From contig CAJOLM010000021.1 of assembly GCA_905235355.1 (NCBI GenBank), forward strand, positions 1 to 12,662: a stretch of 12,662 nt of DNA, read 5' to 3'. The notes beneath the pieces were generated by a model. The model did not search any database and was not told the DNA's origin. It worked only from the letters and a program-made list of their open reading frames with translations. The stretch comes from an uncultured Elusimicrobiales bacterium. Its GTDB lineage: Bacteria > Elusimicrobiota > Elusimicrobia > Elusimicrobiales > Elusimicrobiaceae. Each line of letters opens with the position of its first letter. Position 1 is the first letter of the stretch. The position numbers and the translations under genes were made by a program. Shown piece after piece: positions 1 through 7,822 of the stretch.

Positions 1-184
1 TGGTGAAAAAATTTATACATCTTCTTCTAGCAGTATTTTCCCGGCAGGTATTTTGGTAGGACGCGTTACAGAGATAGAAAAAAGTGATGGGTTGCGCTCG
101 TCGTTAACAGTGCGGGTCAAACCAGAAGCCGATTCCTTATCCATGCGGGAACTGTTTATTCTGACACCGGAGGCGGAGAAATAA
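1..184 (+). CDS. mreC: Rod shape-determining protein MreC, C-terminal end (partial)
   Basis: Only the last 60 codons are present; the reading frame starts at base 2 and ends with TAA at 182-184. MreC is a periplasmic, membrane-anchored scaffold of the elongasome that links MreB to PBP2/RodA. The visible piece has the family's C-terminal beta-barrel pattern: a stretch reading IFPAGILVGRVTEIE, then a V-x-V-x-P-x-A-D segment and the L-x-x-L-x-I-L strand near the end. The stop codon directly abuts the mreD ATG at 185, so the two are translationally linked. Identity rests on this short segment plus the mreD-mrdA-rodA order that follows, which is the classical arrangement. The 5' end, the signal anchor and the coiled coil lie outside the window. 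Confidence 0.88.
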   Translation, partial: GEKIYTSSSSSIFPAGILVGRVTEIEKSDGLRSSLTVRVKPEADSLSMRELFILTPEAEK

Positions 185-673
185 ATGCATACATTTATTA
201 AATTAATAATTTTGTTTCTGATTGCCACGGTATTACATTGGGCATTTACAGCCATCTTAGGAAGTTGGAGTGTCAGTATGAATTTTATGCTGATTTTTGC
301 TATTGCGATATGTGCCTATACAAAACCGGAATATGGCTATCCGACTGCCTTTTTCTGCGGATTGTTTTTAGATTTCTTTGGTGTAAAATTATTTGGACAT
401 AATGCCCTGTTGTTTACGTTATGCGCCAGTTGCGTGTATATATTGGAACACCGTTTAGATTTTGAAACGATTGCCCCACAAATAGTGTGCGTGAGTGGAT
501 TAAGCGTTTTTTGGGCCGTGTCCAATTGGATATTGTTACAGATTTTTGCCGGGTTTTCCGCTTGGAATGGCTGGTGGCCATTTTTGGGTGGGATAGCCCT
601 TAGTGCTCTGTTGGCCCCGTGTGTATTTTGGGTCGTGGGCAGCTTGTTTGAACGCAAGGTAATCACGTACTAA
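185..673 (+). CDS. mreD: Rod shape-determining protein MreD
   Basis: This is a 162-residue, very hydrophobic inner-membrane protein with about five to six predicted membrane segments (roughly residues 4-25, 31-48, 55-75, 78-95, 103-127 and 132-152). MreD is the small integral-membrane member of the MreBCD rod-shape complex and has no known catalytic activity. The central Y-P-T-A-F-F-C-G-L-F-L-D-F-F segment resembles the conserved G-L-x-x-D region of the family, and the length matches the usual 160-170 residues. The ATG follows the mreC stop immediately, with GGAGG at 169-173 and GGAG at 175-178 as ribosome-binding sequence. The stop TAA shares one base with the mrdA ATG (TAATG). Sequence conservation in MreD is low, so the call leans on context as well as on the hydrophobic pattern. 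Confidence 0.9.
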   Translation: MHTFIKLIILFLIATVLHWAFTAILGSWSVSMNFMLIFAIAICAYTKPEYGYPTAFFCGLFLDFFGVKLFGHNALLFTLCASCVYILEHRLDFETIAPQIVCVSGLSVFWAVSNWILLQIFAGFSAWNGWWPFLGGIALSALLAPCVFWVVGSLFERKVITY

Positions 674-2472
674 TGCCTGCAAAAAAAGTTTCCTTTGATA
701 ACCGTTTGCACTACTTACTGATACTGGCAATGCTGGCTGGTGCAGTGGTGGCATTGCGTTTAACAGATATTCAGTTAATCCGGCATGATTACTATTTGCG
801 TTTGGCGGAACGTAACCGCACGCAGGTATTGTATCAGACGGCTCCGCGCGGTCGTATTTTTACGGCAGATGAGAAAATGGTGGCAGCCAATGCCCCTTCT
901 TTTAATTTGTATTACTTAGCTGCGGGGCCGACGGATCCTATTTATTTGGCGCGACTGGCTGATGACTTGGCCCCTCGTTTAGGTGTGACTACAGAGGAAA
1001 TTTCTAATCGTTTGGACCAGGCTATTCGTAGCGGTAAAGCTACTGCACTGGCAGAAAATATTTCTCCTAAAACAACAATCGCTTTAAAAGAACTCCAACT
1101 CTATTATCCGGGTATTTATTTGATTGAAGAAAATAAACGCAGTTATCCGTATGGTTCATTTGCCAGCCACTTGTTAGGATATTTAAGCAGTATGGAAAAT
1201 AAAGACTGGCGCAACCGGGACCAATCACTAGATTACCGTTTAAACAGTAAAATAGGAAAAAACGGATTAGAGAAAAAATTTGAAAAAGAACTCAAAGGGC
1301 GCGACGGTGGCGTATATTTGGAAGTAGATTTCCGCGGTCGCGTCAAACGGGTTATTGAAGACCGCAAATGGCAGCCGGGTGCCGATATTTATTTGACACT
1401 TAATTCCCGCGTGCAGCGCGCAGCGGAAGAAGGGTTGGCTAACTCAATTACCGGGCGCGGCGCAGCTGTGGCCTTAGACCCTCGCACAGGGGCTGTGCTT
1501 GCGCTGGCGACAGCACCCAGCTTTGAGCCGGAAATGTTCGTGCCTTATTCAGATCAGGCGCATGAAAAATCACGCAAAATTAGTGAATATAATTTAGCTA
1601 CACAAGGCATTTATCCGCCTGCTTCTACATTTAAAATTATTACTGCTATGGCAGCCATTGAAAAAGGAGATTTTGACCCGGAAAAACAAGTGCGCTGCAC
1701 GGGCGGATACAAAACAGGCTCACGCATTTTTAAGTGCTGGGGGACACATGGTCCGGTGGATTTGAAGCAAGGTATGGCCGATTCTTGCGACGTATATTTT
1801 TATTCTTTGGGAGCACAAATTGGACCGGCAATTATTGAACAGATGCAGCGTATGTTCCAAATAGGCCGCCCAACCGGGATTGATTTGCCGGGTGAAAAAG
1901 CAGGCAATTTATATGGTCCTACCCGTCGGGCTCGTAATCACTCTTATTGGTTTATAGGAGATACGCTTAACTTATCTATTGGCCAAGGGGAGCTTTTAAT
2001 GACGCCTATCAAGATGGCGCAATTTGCAGCTGCCATAGCCAGCCGCGGGCATGTATGGCGCCCTTATTATTTAGACCGGGTGATCAACCCGCAAACCGGT
2101 AAAATAATTGCAAGTGGACAGCCGGAAGAACTGGGCTTTGTGGCGGTGCAGGATGTCACATGGGATTTGGTTTTTGATGCTTTAAAGTATACGGTAAATA
2201 CAGGTACTGCCCGTCGAGCCAAAATCGCCGGGTTAGACGTATATGGTAAAACAGGAACTGCCCAAAACCCGCATGGAGAAGACCATGGTTGGTTTTTAGC
2301 ATTTGCCGCGCGGAAAGGCCAAGAACCCGAAATAGCCGTGGCAGTATTTGTGGAATTTGGCAAGAGTGGAGCGGTAGCCGCCGGTCCGATTGCTAAAAAA
2401 ATGATACAGGCTTATTTTGAAATGGATACACCCACGGAAGACATCTCCCAATCTTCTAAGGCAGGAGCGTAA
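673..2472 (+). CDS. mrdA: Penicillin-binding protein 2 (peptidoglycan DD-transpeptidase MrdA)
   Basis: This 599-residue class B penicillin-binding protein cross-links peptidoglycan during lateral wall growth as the partner of RodA. It has a short cytoplasmic N-terminus, one membrane anchor (about residues 12-30), a PBP dimerisation/pedestal domain (about 50-220, including the A-P-R-G-R-I-F motif near residue 58) and a C-terminal transpeptidase domain. All three active-site motifs are present: S318-T-F-K321 (acyl-enzyme serine and lysine), S371-C-D373 (the SxN-type motif with Asp in third position, as in PBP2 proteins) and K526-T-G-T529. The length is close to E. coli PBP2 (about 633). The start overlaps the mreD stop by one base and the next gene begins three bases after the stop, consistent with one operon. 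The enzyme acts in the periplasm and is the expected target of beta-lactams such as mecillinam. Confidence 0.96.
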   Translation: MPAKKVSFDNRLHYLLILAMLAGAVVALRLTDIQLIRHDYYLRLAERNRTQVLYQTAPRGRIFTADEKMVAANAPSFNLYYLAAGPTDPIYLARLADDLAPRLGVTTEEISNRLDQAIRSGKATALAENISPKTTIALKELQLYYPGIYLIEENKRSYPYGSFASHLLGYLSSMENKDWRNRDQSLDYRLNSKIGKNGLEKKFEKELKGRDGGVYLEVDFRGRVKRVIEDRKWQPGADIYLTLNSRVQRAAEEGLANSITGRGAAVALDPRTGAVLALATAPSFEPEMFVPYSDQAHEKSRKISEYNLATQGIYPPASTFKIITAMAAIEKGDFDPEKQVRCTGGYKTGSRIFKCWGTHGPVDLKQGMADSCDVYFYSLGAQIGPAIIEQMQRMFQIGRPTGIDLPGEKAGNLYGPTRRARNHSYWFIGDTLNLSIGQGELLMTPIKMAQFAAAIASRGHVWRPYYLDRVINPQTGKIIASGQPEELGFVAVQDVTWDLVFDALKYTVNTGTARRAKIAGLDVYGKTGTAQNPHGEDHGWFLAFAARKGQEPEIAVAVFVEFGKSGAVAAGPIAKKMIQAYFEMDTPTEDISQSSKAGA

Positions 2473-2475
2473 GGT

Positions 2476-3813
2476 ATGGCATATAATACACGCATTACAC
2501 ATAAAAACAAAACAGACTGGGCCTTGTTTGGGGCTATGACAGGACTAGTGTTATTGGGTGCTTTGTGTGTGATGTCTGCGGTAAATATATTAAGCTTTTC
2601 CAATGCGGTGGTGCGTACTCACTTGATTGCATTACCGATTGGGTTTATTGCTTTTTTGGCGGCAAGTCGTTTTAATTATCAAATTTTTAATGAACAATGG
2701 AAACCTTTATACGGATTTATTTTAGCACTCTTAATCGGTGTCTTGCTTTTTGGCACTTATCAGCGCGGCAGTAAATCTTGGTTTGTGCTTCCTTTTTTCT
2801 CTTTTCAACCGGCAGAATTGTGCCGCGTGCTGGTGCTGCTGGTATCGGCGGCTTTTTTGGACAGACAAGGCCGAAATATCAGTGATACGCGCACGTTAAT
2901 TTTATTAGGGATATTGGTGGCTCCGGTGTTTGGGCTTATTATGTTGCAGCCGGATTTTTCATCTATCGTCATTACTTTTCCTGCCCTGCTAGTGCTGTTA
3001 TATTGTGCAGGGGTAAATGTGTTTTACCTGGCGCTGATAGCTGTCTTTGCGGCAGTGGCCGGATTTTTTACCATTTCTTGGACGTATTTGTATTTACATC
3101 CGGATTTGCAGGCATATTGGCTCTTAAGCACGTTTTTTAAACTTTCTTCCCAACCGTTATACATAGCAGGATTTGTGGGGTTTGTATTTTTGCTCGGCTA
3201 CGGAGTATGGTGGTTCTTAAAACAATGGCGTATTTTGGTACCGCCTTTTTACGTTATTTTAGCCATATTGGTAGTGCTTGCCGGATTTTTTGCAGGTATA
3301 TTTGTAGATCATCAGATGAAGCCGTATCAGCGCAAACGCGTGGAAGCGTTTTTGGCTCCGCAATCCGACCCACAAGGAGCGTCTTACAATGTGCTGCAAG
3401 CGCAAATTGCCATGGGTTCCGGCGGTGTGTGGGGAAAAGGGCTTTTTTCGGGTACCCAATCGCGTCTTGGATTCGTGCCGGAAAAACATACGGATTTTAT
3501 TTTAGCTGTTGTGGGTGAAGAATTAGGCCTCTGGGGAACGCTGCTGGTGCTGGGGCTGTACTTGCTAATTTTGTGGCGGATTGCGTTGATTGCCTATTTG
3601 TCTAGTGACAGGTACGGTTATTTGGTATGTGGCGGTATTTTTGGTATGTTTTTGACCTATATGCTTATTAACTTTGGTATGCTTATTGGTTTGTTCCCGG
3701 TGGCGGGGATTCCGCTGCCGTTTATATCGTACGGTGGGTCTAATTTGGTGTCTAGTATGTTGGCATTGGGGGTGGCGCAATCGGTGTATGCGCGGCGGAT
3801 TATCTCCGCTTAA
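2476..3813 (+). CDS. rodA: Rod shape-determining protein RodA, SEDS peptidoglycan glycosyltransferase (enlarged form)
   Basis: A 445-residue polytopic membrane protein of the SEDS family, which polymerises lipid II into glycan strands together with PBP2. Family hallmarks are clear: F-Q-P-A-E-L near residue 113, a Q-P-D-F motif near 158, the Y-Q-R-K-R-V segment near 283, a block with G-A-S-Y-N-V-x-Q-A-Q-I-A-x-G-S-G-G and P-E-K-H-T-D-F, and P-x-P-F-I-S-Y-G-G-S near the C-terminus. D340 in H-T-D-F is the position equivalent to the essential Asp of E. coli RodA. The start ATG has AGGAG at 2463-2467, eight bases upstream. Oddity: E. coli RodA is 370 residues, and essentially all of the extra length lies between the Q-P-D-F and Y-Q-R-K-R-V motifs, where two additional hydrophobic helices are visible (about 222-242 and 250-275). 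Confidence 0.95.
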   Translation: MAYNTRITHKNKTDWALFGAMTGLVLLGALCVMSAVNILSFSNAVVRTHLIALPIGFIAFLAASRFNYQIFNEQWKPLYGFILALLIGVLLFGTYQRGSKSWFVLPFFSFQPAELCRVLVLLVSAAFLDRQGRNISDTRTLILLGILVAPVFGLIMLQPDFSSIVITFPALLVLLYCAGVNVFYLALIAVFAAVAGFFTISWTYLYLHPDLQAYWLLSTFFKLSSQPLYIAGFVGFVFLLGYGVWWFLKQWRILVPPFYVILAILVVLAGFFAGIFVDHQMKPYQRKRVEAFLAPQSDPQGASYNVLQAQIAMGSGGVWGKGLFSGTQSRLGFVPEKHTDFILAVVGEELGLWGTLLVLGLYLLILWRIALIAYLSSDRYGYLVCGGIFGMFLTYMLINFGMLIGLFPVAGIPLPFISYGGSNLVSSMLALGVAQSVYARRIISA

Positions 3814-3825
3814 GTGGAAAAGGGT

Positions 3826-4518
3826 ATGATAGAAGCCCCAAAAATTTATAAAATGCGTATAGTGTTTAGTGTGTCCGGTTTGTGGGACCACCAACGCATT
3901 TTTGACGCTTTGCGCGAGATGGTTCTCGCCAGCGGGCTGCCGTTTGAGCCTGCAAAAGTAAATAAAAATTGGCCCCGGTTGGCTTATGGTCCCGCTTTGG
4001 GATATAAGCAATACAGCCTGGGAGAAATAGCGGATCTGTATTTTTCAGCTCCTGTCAAAGAAGCTGACGCGCAGGCCGCACTCAGTAAGTCCGCCCCGGA
4101 CGGAGTACGCGTTTTACGCGTGCGGCGTGTGCCGTATGCGTTGCCCTCCGTAAGCCATTTGGCGGATGTTGTGCAGTACGGTGTGGAAGGCAATTTTGCG
4201 CAGTACGCCCTGCGCCGGGCAGCAGAAGAATTTTTTGCTGCCAAACAGGTGTACGTCTGTCGGGAAGCACCCAACGGGCTAACCGTGCAGCAAGATATAA
4301 AGCCGTTTTTGCTGCGAGTCACGCAACCGCGTCCGGACAGATTGGAGCTGCTCTTGCAACGCTTGGGGGATCAAATGGCTAAGCCCGAGCATTTGGTAGC
4401 CGCGTGGTTAAATATCGCGGTACCGGCAAGCACAGCGTTTACGTTGGACCATATTAAATTTACCAGAGAAGCGCTATATTGGCGCGACGCAGCCGGGGAG
4501 CTGCACGCTATTATATAG
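3826..4518 (+). CDS. DUF2344 / TIGR03936 radical-SAM-linked protein
   Basis: About 230 residues, probably cytosolic. The N-terminal pattern K-M-R-I-V-F-S-V-S-G followed by a helix, then L-A-Y-G-P-A-L-G and a Y-S-L-G-E-I-A-D-L-Y-F strand, fits the DUF2344 family, whose members are usually encoded beside, or fused to, a B12-binding radical SAM protein and often just before RNase G. The molecular function is unknown. No radical SAM gene is in this window, so the partner is either elsewhere or absent. I chose the ATG at 3826 because GGAAAAGGG lies just upstream. A GTG at 3814, directly abutting the rodA stop, would add four residues but has no good ribosome-binding site. The gene sits between rodA and rng in the same orientation, with 15 bases to rng. 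Confidence 0.82.
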   Translation: MIEAPKIYKMRIVFSVSGLWDHQRIFDALREMVLASGLPFEPAKVNKNWPRLAYGPALGYKQYSLGEIADLYFSAPVKEADAQAALSKSAPDGVRVLRVRRVPYALPSVSHLADVVQYGVEGNFAQYALRRAAEEFFAAKQVYVCREAPNGLTVQQDIKPFLLRVTQPRPDRLELLLQRLGDQMAKPEHLVAAWLNIAVPASTAFTLDHIKFTREALYWRDAAGELHAII

Positions 4519-4533
4519 CCAAGGATTTGAAGT

Positions 4534-5988
4534 ATGAACAAAACTGAAGAAGAAGCACCTAAAGTAGAGGTTATTGTAAACACCTCTTTTGAAGAAACCC
4601 GCATTGCTATTTTAGAAAATGACCGCATCAATGAGCTGATGTGGGAACGCCGCGGCTCGCTTAATATCGTGGGCAATATTTATAAAGCTACGGTAGAAAA
4701 TGTGTTGCCGGGCATTTCCAGTGCGTTTGCCAATATCGGATATGATAAAAATGCGTATTTGTATATTTCCGATATCTTGGGCGCAGACCGCAAAAATATT
4801 GAAAAAGCACTCAAAAAAGGTCAGCAAATTATGGTGCAGGTCGTTAAAGATGCTATCGGCACCAAAGGCATGAAAGTAACAATGGACGTAACCTTGCCGG
4901 GCCGCTATTTAGTGCTGACGCCGCATCAAAGTTTTGTCGGTGTTTCCAAAAATATTGAAGACAGCGAAGCCAGACACAAACTCAATGATATTATGCAAGA
5001 CCTGGCTGCCAAATATTTAAACGGCATGGGCTGCATTGTCCGCACGGAAGCGGAAGAAGCCACCAAGGACGAGTTGGAGCGGGAAATCAAATACCTGTAC
5101 CGCCAATGGCAGTCCATTATGAAGAAATTTGAAACGCTGCCGTCTCCGGCATTGTTGCACGAAGATATGGACGCAGTGCTGCAAGTCGCGCGCGACGTGC
5201 TGAGCGAAAATGCCAAAGTGTACTTGCTGGACAATCAAAAAGATTATGAGCGTGTGTTGGATTTTGTAAAGAAAAATTCGCCGGAATTAGAGAACCGCGT
5301 AAAACTCTACAAAGGCAAAACGCCGATTTTTGAAGCATACGGCATTGAAAACGAAATTGATAATTTGCGCAAAATCAAATTGCCACTTCCTAACGGCGGC
5401 AGTATCATTATCCAAGAGGCCGAATCTTTGTGCGCTATTGACGTAAACACCGGGAAATTTACCGGCAATAAATCGCAAGAAGAAACCGTTACGCAAACCA
5501 ATATTGAAGCCGCGCAAGAAATTGCGCACCAGTTGCGTTTGCGCAATATCGGCGGGATTATCGTTATTGACTTTATTGATATGCGCAAAGCCTCCAGCCG
5601 TCACCGCGTAGTAGAGGCGTTGTCTAATGCCGTGCGCGGAGACCGCGCCAAAATCCGCATTTTGCCGATTACGCGCCTGGGACTAGTGGAAATGACGCGC
5701 GAGCGCAAACGCGAAAGCACGGGCAGCTTTATCAGCGAGGAATGTCCGCAATGCCATGGCTCCGGCCGGGTGTTGTCAGCTGAGAGTATGCGCATTAAAA
5801 TTCAGCGTGAAATTTATGATTTGACGAGTGGCCGTCCGGGCGGAAATTTGCGCGTTGTTTTGCATCCGACACTGGCTGAAGCGGTGAAAGCTAAACAAGC
5901 TGATATTGAAGAGAACATACACCGCTCGCTCAAAATCCAATCGGACCCGCAACTGGCGTGGGAAGATTACAAAATTGTGTTAGAGTAA
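4534..5988 (+). CDS. rng: Ribonuclease G (RNase E/G family endoribonuclease)
   Basis: A 484-residue single-strand-specific endoribonuclease, about the length of E. coli RNase G (489) and lacking the long C-terminal scaffold of RNase E. Domains in order are an RNase H-like segment, an S1 RNA-binding domain (about 38-125, beginning G-N-I-Y-K-A-T-V-E-N-V-L-P-G), a 5'-sensor/DNase I-like catalytic core and the Zn-link. Catalytic metal ligands are D303 (in A-I-D-V-N-T-G-K-F-T-G) and D346 (in V-I-D-F-I-D-M). The Zn-link is C404-P-Q-C407 followed by H-G-S-G. These positions match the numbers I recall for E. coli RNase E. The ATG has AAGGA a few bases upstream. The family matures 16S rRNA and turns over mRNAs; linkage of rng to mre genes is also known in E. 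coli (mreBCD-yhdE-rng). Confidence 0.96.
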   Translation: MNKTEEEAPKVEVIVNTSFEETRIAILENDRINELMWERRGSLNIVGNIYKATVENVLPGISSAFANIGYDKNAYLYISDILGADRKNIEKALKKGQQIMVQVVKDAIGTKGMKVTMDVTLPGRYLVLTPHQSFVGVSKNIEDSEARHKLNDIMQDLAAKYLNGMGCIVRTEAEEATKDELEREIKYLYRQWQSIMKKFETLPSPALLHEDMDAVLQVARDVLSENAKVYLLDNQKDYERVLDFVKKNSPELENRVKLYKGKTPIFEAYGIENEIDNLRKIKLPLPNGGSIIIQEAESLCAIDVNTGKFTGNKSQEETVTQTNIEAAQEIAHQLRLRNIGGIIVIDFIDMRKASSRHRVVEALSNAVRGDRAKIRILPITRLGLVEMTRERKRESTGSFISEECPQCHGSGRVLSAESMRIKIQREIYDLTSGRPGGNLRVVLHPTLAEAVKAKQADIEENIHRSLKIQSDPQLAWEDYKIVLE

Positions 5989-5996
5989 ACCGATAT

Positions 5997-6022
5997 ACCG
6001 CGCAGGTTTACGCCTGCGCGGT
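5997..6022 (+). other. Perfect GC-rich hairpin between rng and the amidase gene
   Basis: ACCGCGCAGG (5997-6006) is exactly complementary to CCTGCGCGGT (6013-6022) with a six-base loop. There is no U-tract after it, so it is not a standard intrinsic terminator. The amidase ATG follows only nine bases after the stem, and no clear Shine-Dalgarno sequence is seen in those bases. It could stabilise or process the mRNA between rng and the amidase, lower amidase translation, or act as a weak attenuator; the sequence alone does not decide. Confidence 0.7.
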
Positions 6023-6031
6023 GCTGCTATC

Positions 6032-7636
6032 ATGAAAAAACTACTGCTTCTGCTGCTTGCTTTGCTTTGTATCTCGGCCCCTGCCTACGCGCAGGGTAAA
6101 GCCACTGTGCAAATTTTGGGCAAAGACAAAGGAACCGTGACCTCTATGCAAGTCGGGGGGCATATTTTGGTAGATGCGGTAGCTACCACCAAAAAACTGG
6201 GCGGCACAGTGGAAATTTTTTCCGAGTCTAAACAAATCAAAGTGGCTTTCCCGGGGATGTATGCCATTTTAAGCGCGCCGCTGAAAGAAGTTATCATTAA
6301 TGGGGTAACAGTTCCGCTAAACGCAGAAGTAATCGTGAGCGGCGGTAAACTATATGCGCCGGTGCAATTTTTTATGTTGCCGCAAGTGCAAAAAGCATTA
6401 GACCGCCAAATTACTTTTGAAAAAAATACACTGATAGTGGAAAAGAATTTTTCGCTGGCTTTTTCGTCCATAGCCCAAAACGTGAATTACGATAAAATCC
6501 AGTTGATGCGGGTGGGTAATGTCACCTTTCATGCTAACCAACCCAACAAACACACCGTCCAAGTCACCTTCCCCAATACGCTGATTAAGCGTGATGTGAG
6601 CCAGCGGCCCAAAGATAGTTTTATCCGCTCTTTTACGCTCACACAATCCGGCCGGGAAGCGGTGCTGAAAGTGGTGCTGGGTACACAAGGCAAAGTGTGG
6701 AATATGGCAGAAGAAAACGGTATGCTGGTGCTAAACATATCTGCCAAAGCGTTGCCGGCTGTGCAAGCTCCGGCAGCGAGTAGTGTGGCTGCGGTGGCAG
6801 GCGAAGAAGATGCGGAAGAGCTGGATTTAAATCCGTCTGTAATGGACGAGGAAACTTCGGCAATAACCGCTGCAACGCCTGTACTCAAACCCGCGGCTCC
6901 CACTACCACCATTAGCGCAGCTCCGCTGCCCACCATGAGTGCCAAAAGCGATATACGCATTGTCATTGACCCGGGCCATGGCGGCAAGGACCCCGGGGCA
7001 TCACGCAAAGGCAGCTCACGCGAAAAAGATTTAAATTTAACGGTCGCCAAGCATTTATACAATTATCTTAAAAAGCAGGGTTTTGACGTCAAGCTCACGC
7101 GCACGGATGATACGTTTGTGACGTTGGGCGGCCGCAGCAAAATGGCTAATGATTACCAGGCAGATTTGTTTGTTTCCGTGCATACCAACGCTGCCAAATC
7201 CGGCACGGCTAACGGATTTGAAGTGTATTTCCGTTCTGAAAAACCGACGGATAAAGACGCGGCGGAAATCGCGGAATTTGAAAACGAAGCCTTGCAATAC
7301 GAAGAAACGCATTACAGCTTTGTGGACAAATTGTTGCAGTCGCTGGCAAAAAATGAGTACATGAACGAAAGCTCCAAGCTGGCTAGCCACGTGCGCAATT
7401 ATGTGTATAAAGAGCCGGGTATTGGCATTGCGGTCAATCAAAAAAATGCCGTCAAACAAGCTAACTTTTATGTGCTGCGCGGGGTGCAATCGCCGGCTAT
7501 TTTGGTGGAAATGGGCTACATCAGCAGTGCTAAAGACCGCGCGCGCCTTAATAACAAAGCCGCGCAAAAACGCATGGGCGAAGGCATTGGCAAAGGCATT
7601 GTGGTGTATCTAAAAGAAGAAGGCCGGATAAAATAA
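6032..7636 (+). CDS. N-acetylmuramoyl-L-alanine amidase (Amidase_3), secreted, with stalk and AMIN-like domains
   Basis: A 534-residue periplasmic zinc amidase that cleaves the stem peptide from muramic acid. It begins with a signal peptide (MKKLLLLLLALL...; likely cut after A-Y-A near residue 21). Residues about 25-140 look like a copper-amine-oxidase-N/stalk-type beta domain, and about 150-240 like an AMIN-type wall-targeting domain. An Ala/Pro/Thr-rich acidic linker spans about 243-306, and the Amidase_3 domain runs from about 308 to the end. Zn and catalytic residues are all present: H316 (D-P-G-H-G-G), E331 (R-E-K-D), H384 (S-V-H-T-N-A) and E493 (L-V-E-M-G-Y). A helical insertion at about 401-458 sits where E. 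coli AmiB/AmiC carry their autoinhibitory helix, hinting at control by a LytM/EnvC-like activator. It follows rng by 43 bases and ends the operon. Confidence 0.93.
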   Translation: MKKLLLLLLALLCISAPAYAQGKATVQILGKDKGTVTSMQVGGHILVDAVATTKKLGGTVEIFSESKQIKVAFPGMYAILSAPLKEVIINGVTVPLNAEVIVSGGKLYAPVQFFMLPQVQKALDRQITFEKNTLIVEKNFSLAFSSIAQNVNYDKIQLMRVGNVTFHANQPNKHTVQVTFPNTLIKRDVSQRPKDSFIRSFTLTQSGREAVLKVVLGTQGKVWNMAEENGMLVLNISAKALPAVQAPAASSVAAVAGEEDAEELDLNPSVMDEETSAITAATPVLKPAAPTTTISAAPLPTMSAKSDIRIVIDPGHGGKDPGASRKGSSREKDLNLTVAKHLYNYLKKQGFDVKLTRTDDTFVTLGGRSKMANDYQADLFVSVHTNAAKSGTANGFEVYFRSEKPTDKDAAEIAEFENEALQYEETHYSFVDKLLQSLAKNEYMNESSKLASHVRNYVYKEPGIGIAVNQKNAVKQANFYVLRGVQSPAILVEMGYISSAKDRARLNNKAAQKRMGEGIGKGIVVYLKEEGRIK

Positions 7637-7657
7637 TTTGTTTGGAAAAGTAGAAAT

Positions 7658-7685
7658 AAAAACCCCGTCTTTCGGCGGGGTTTTT
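7658..7685 (+). terminator. Rho-independent terminator after the amidase gene
   Basis: AAAAACCCCG (7658-7667) pairs with CGGGGTTTTT (7676-7685). Two further pairs are possible inside, leaving a four-base TTTC loop, and the right arm itself supplies the T-run. It lies 21 bases after the amidase stop codon and is the only good terminator seen after mreC, so it marks the likely 3' end of the cell-wall operon. The matching A-run means it could also work weakly on the other strand, but no gene there needs it. Confidence 0.93.
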
Positions 7686-7807
7686 GCTTACAAAATATTT
7701 AGCTTGCACAAGCTTGAGCGGTAATTGCCGAACGGGTTGCACCTATCGGTATCTTCTCTTTTTGATTTTAAATAACCCTCTTTTACCGCGATAGAAAATG
7801 CGCAAAC

Positions 7808-7816
7808 TGCTACAAT
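7808..7816 (+). promoter_or_regulatory. Extended -10 promoter for the chromate transporter pair
   Basis: TGCTACAAT matches the extended -10 form TGnTATAAT at all but one base. No good -35 is found at 16-18 bases, which is usual for extended -10 promoters. Only six bases separate the hexamer from the ATG at 7823, so the start of transcription should fall at, or within a base or two of, the A of the start codon. The rest of the 137-base gap after the terminator holds nothing else I recognise. Confidence 0.6.
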
Positions 7817-7822
7817 ATAGGC

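Noticed and set aside
6529..7062. Minus-strand 177-codon ORF opposite the amidase
   Set aside because: It mirrors the Ala/Pro/Thr linker of a clearly real gene, is Ser/Ala/Val-rich with no domain pattern, and has no ribosome-binding site that I can see.
7055..7567. Minus-strand 170-codon ORF opposite the amidase catalytic domain
   Set aside because: It is antisense to the conserved Amidase_3 core with all catalytic residues; the composition is a typical shadow frame.
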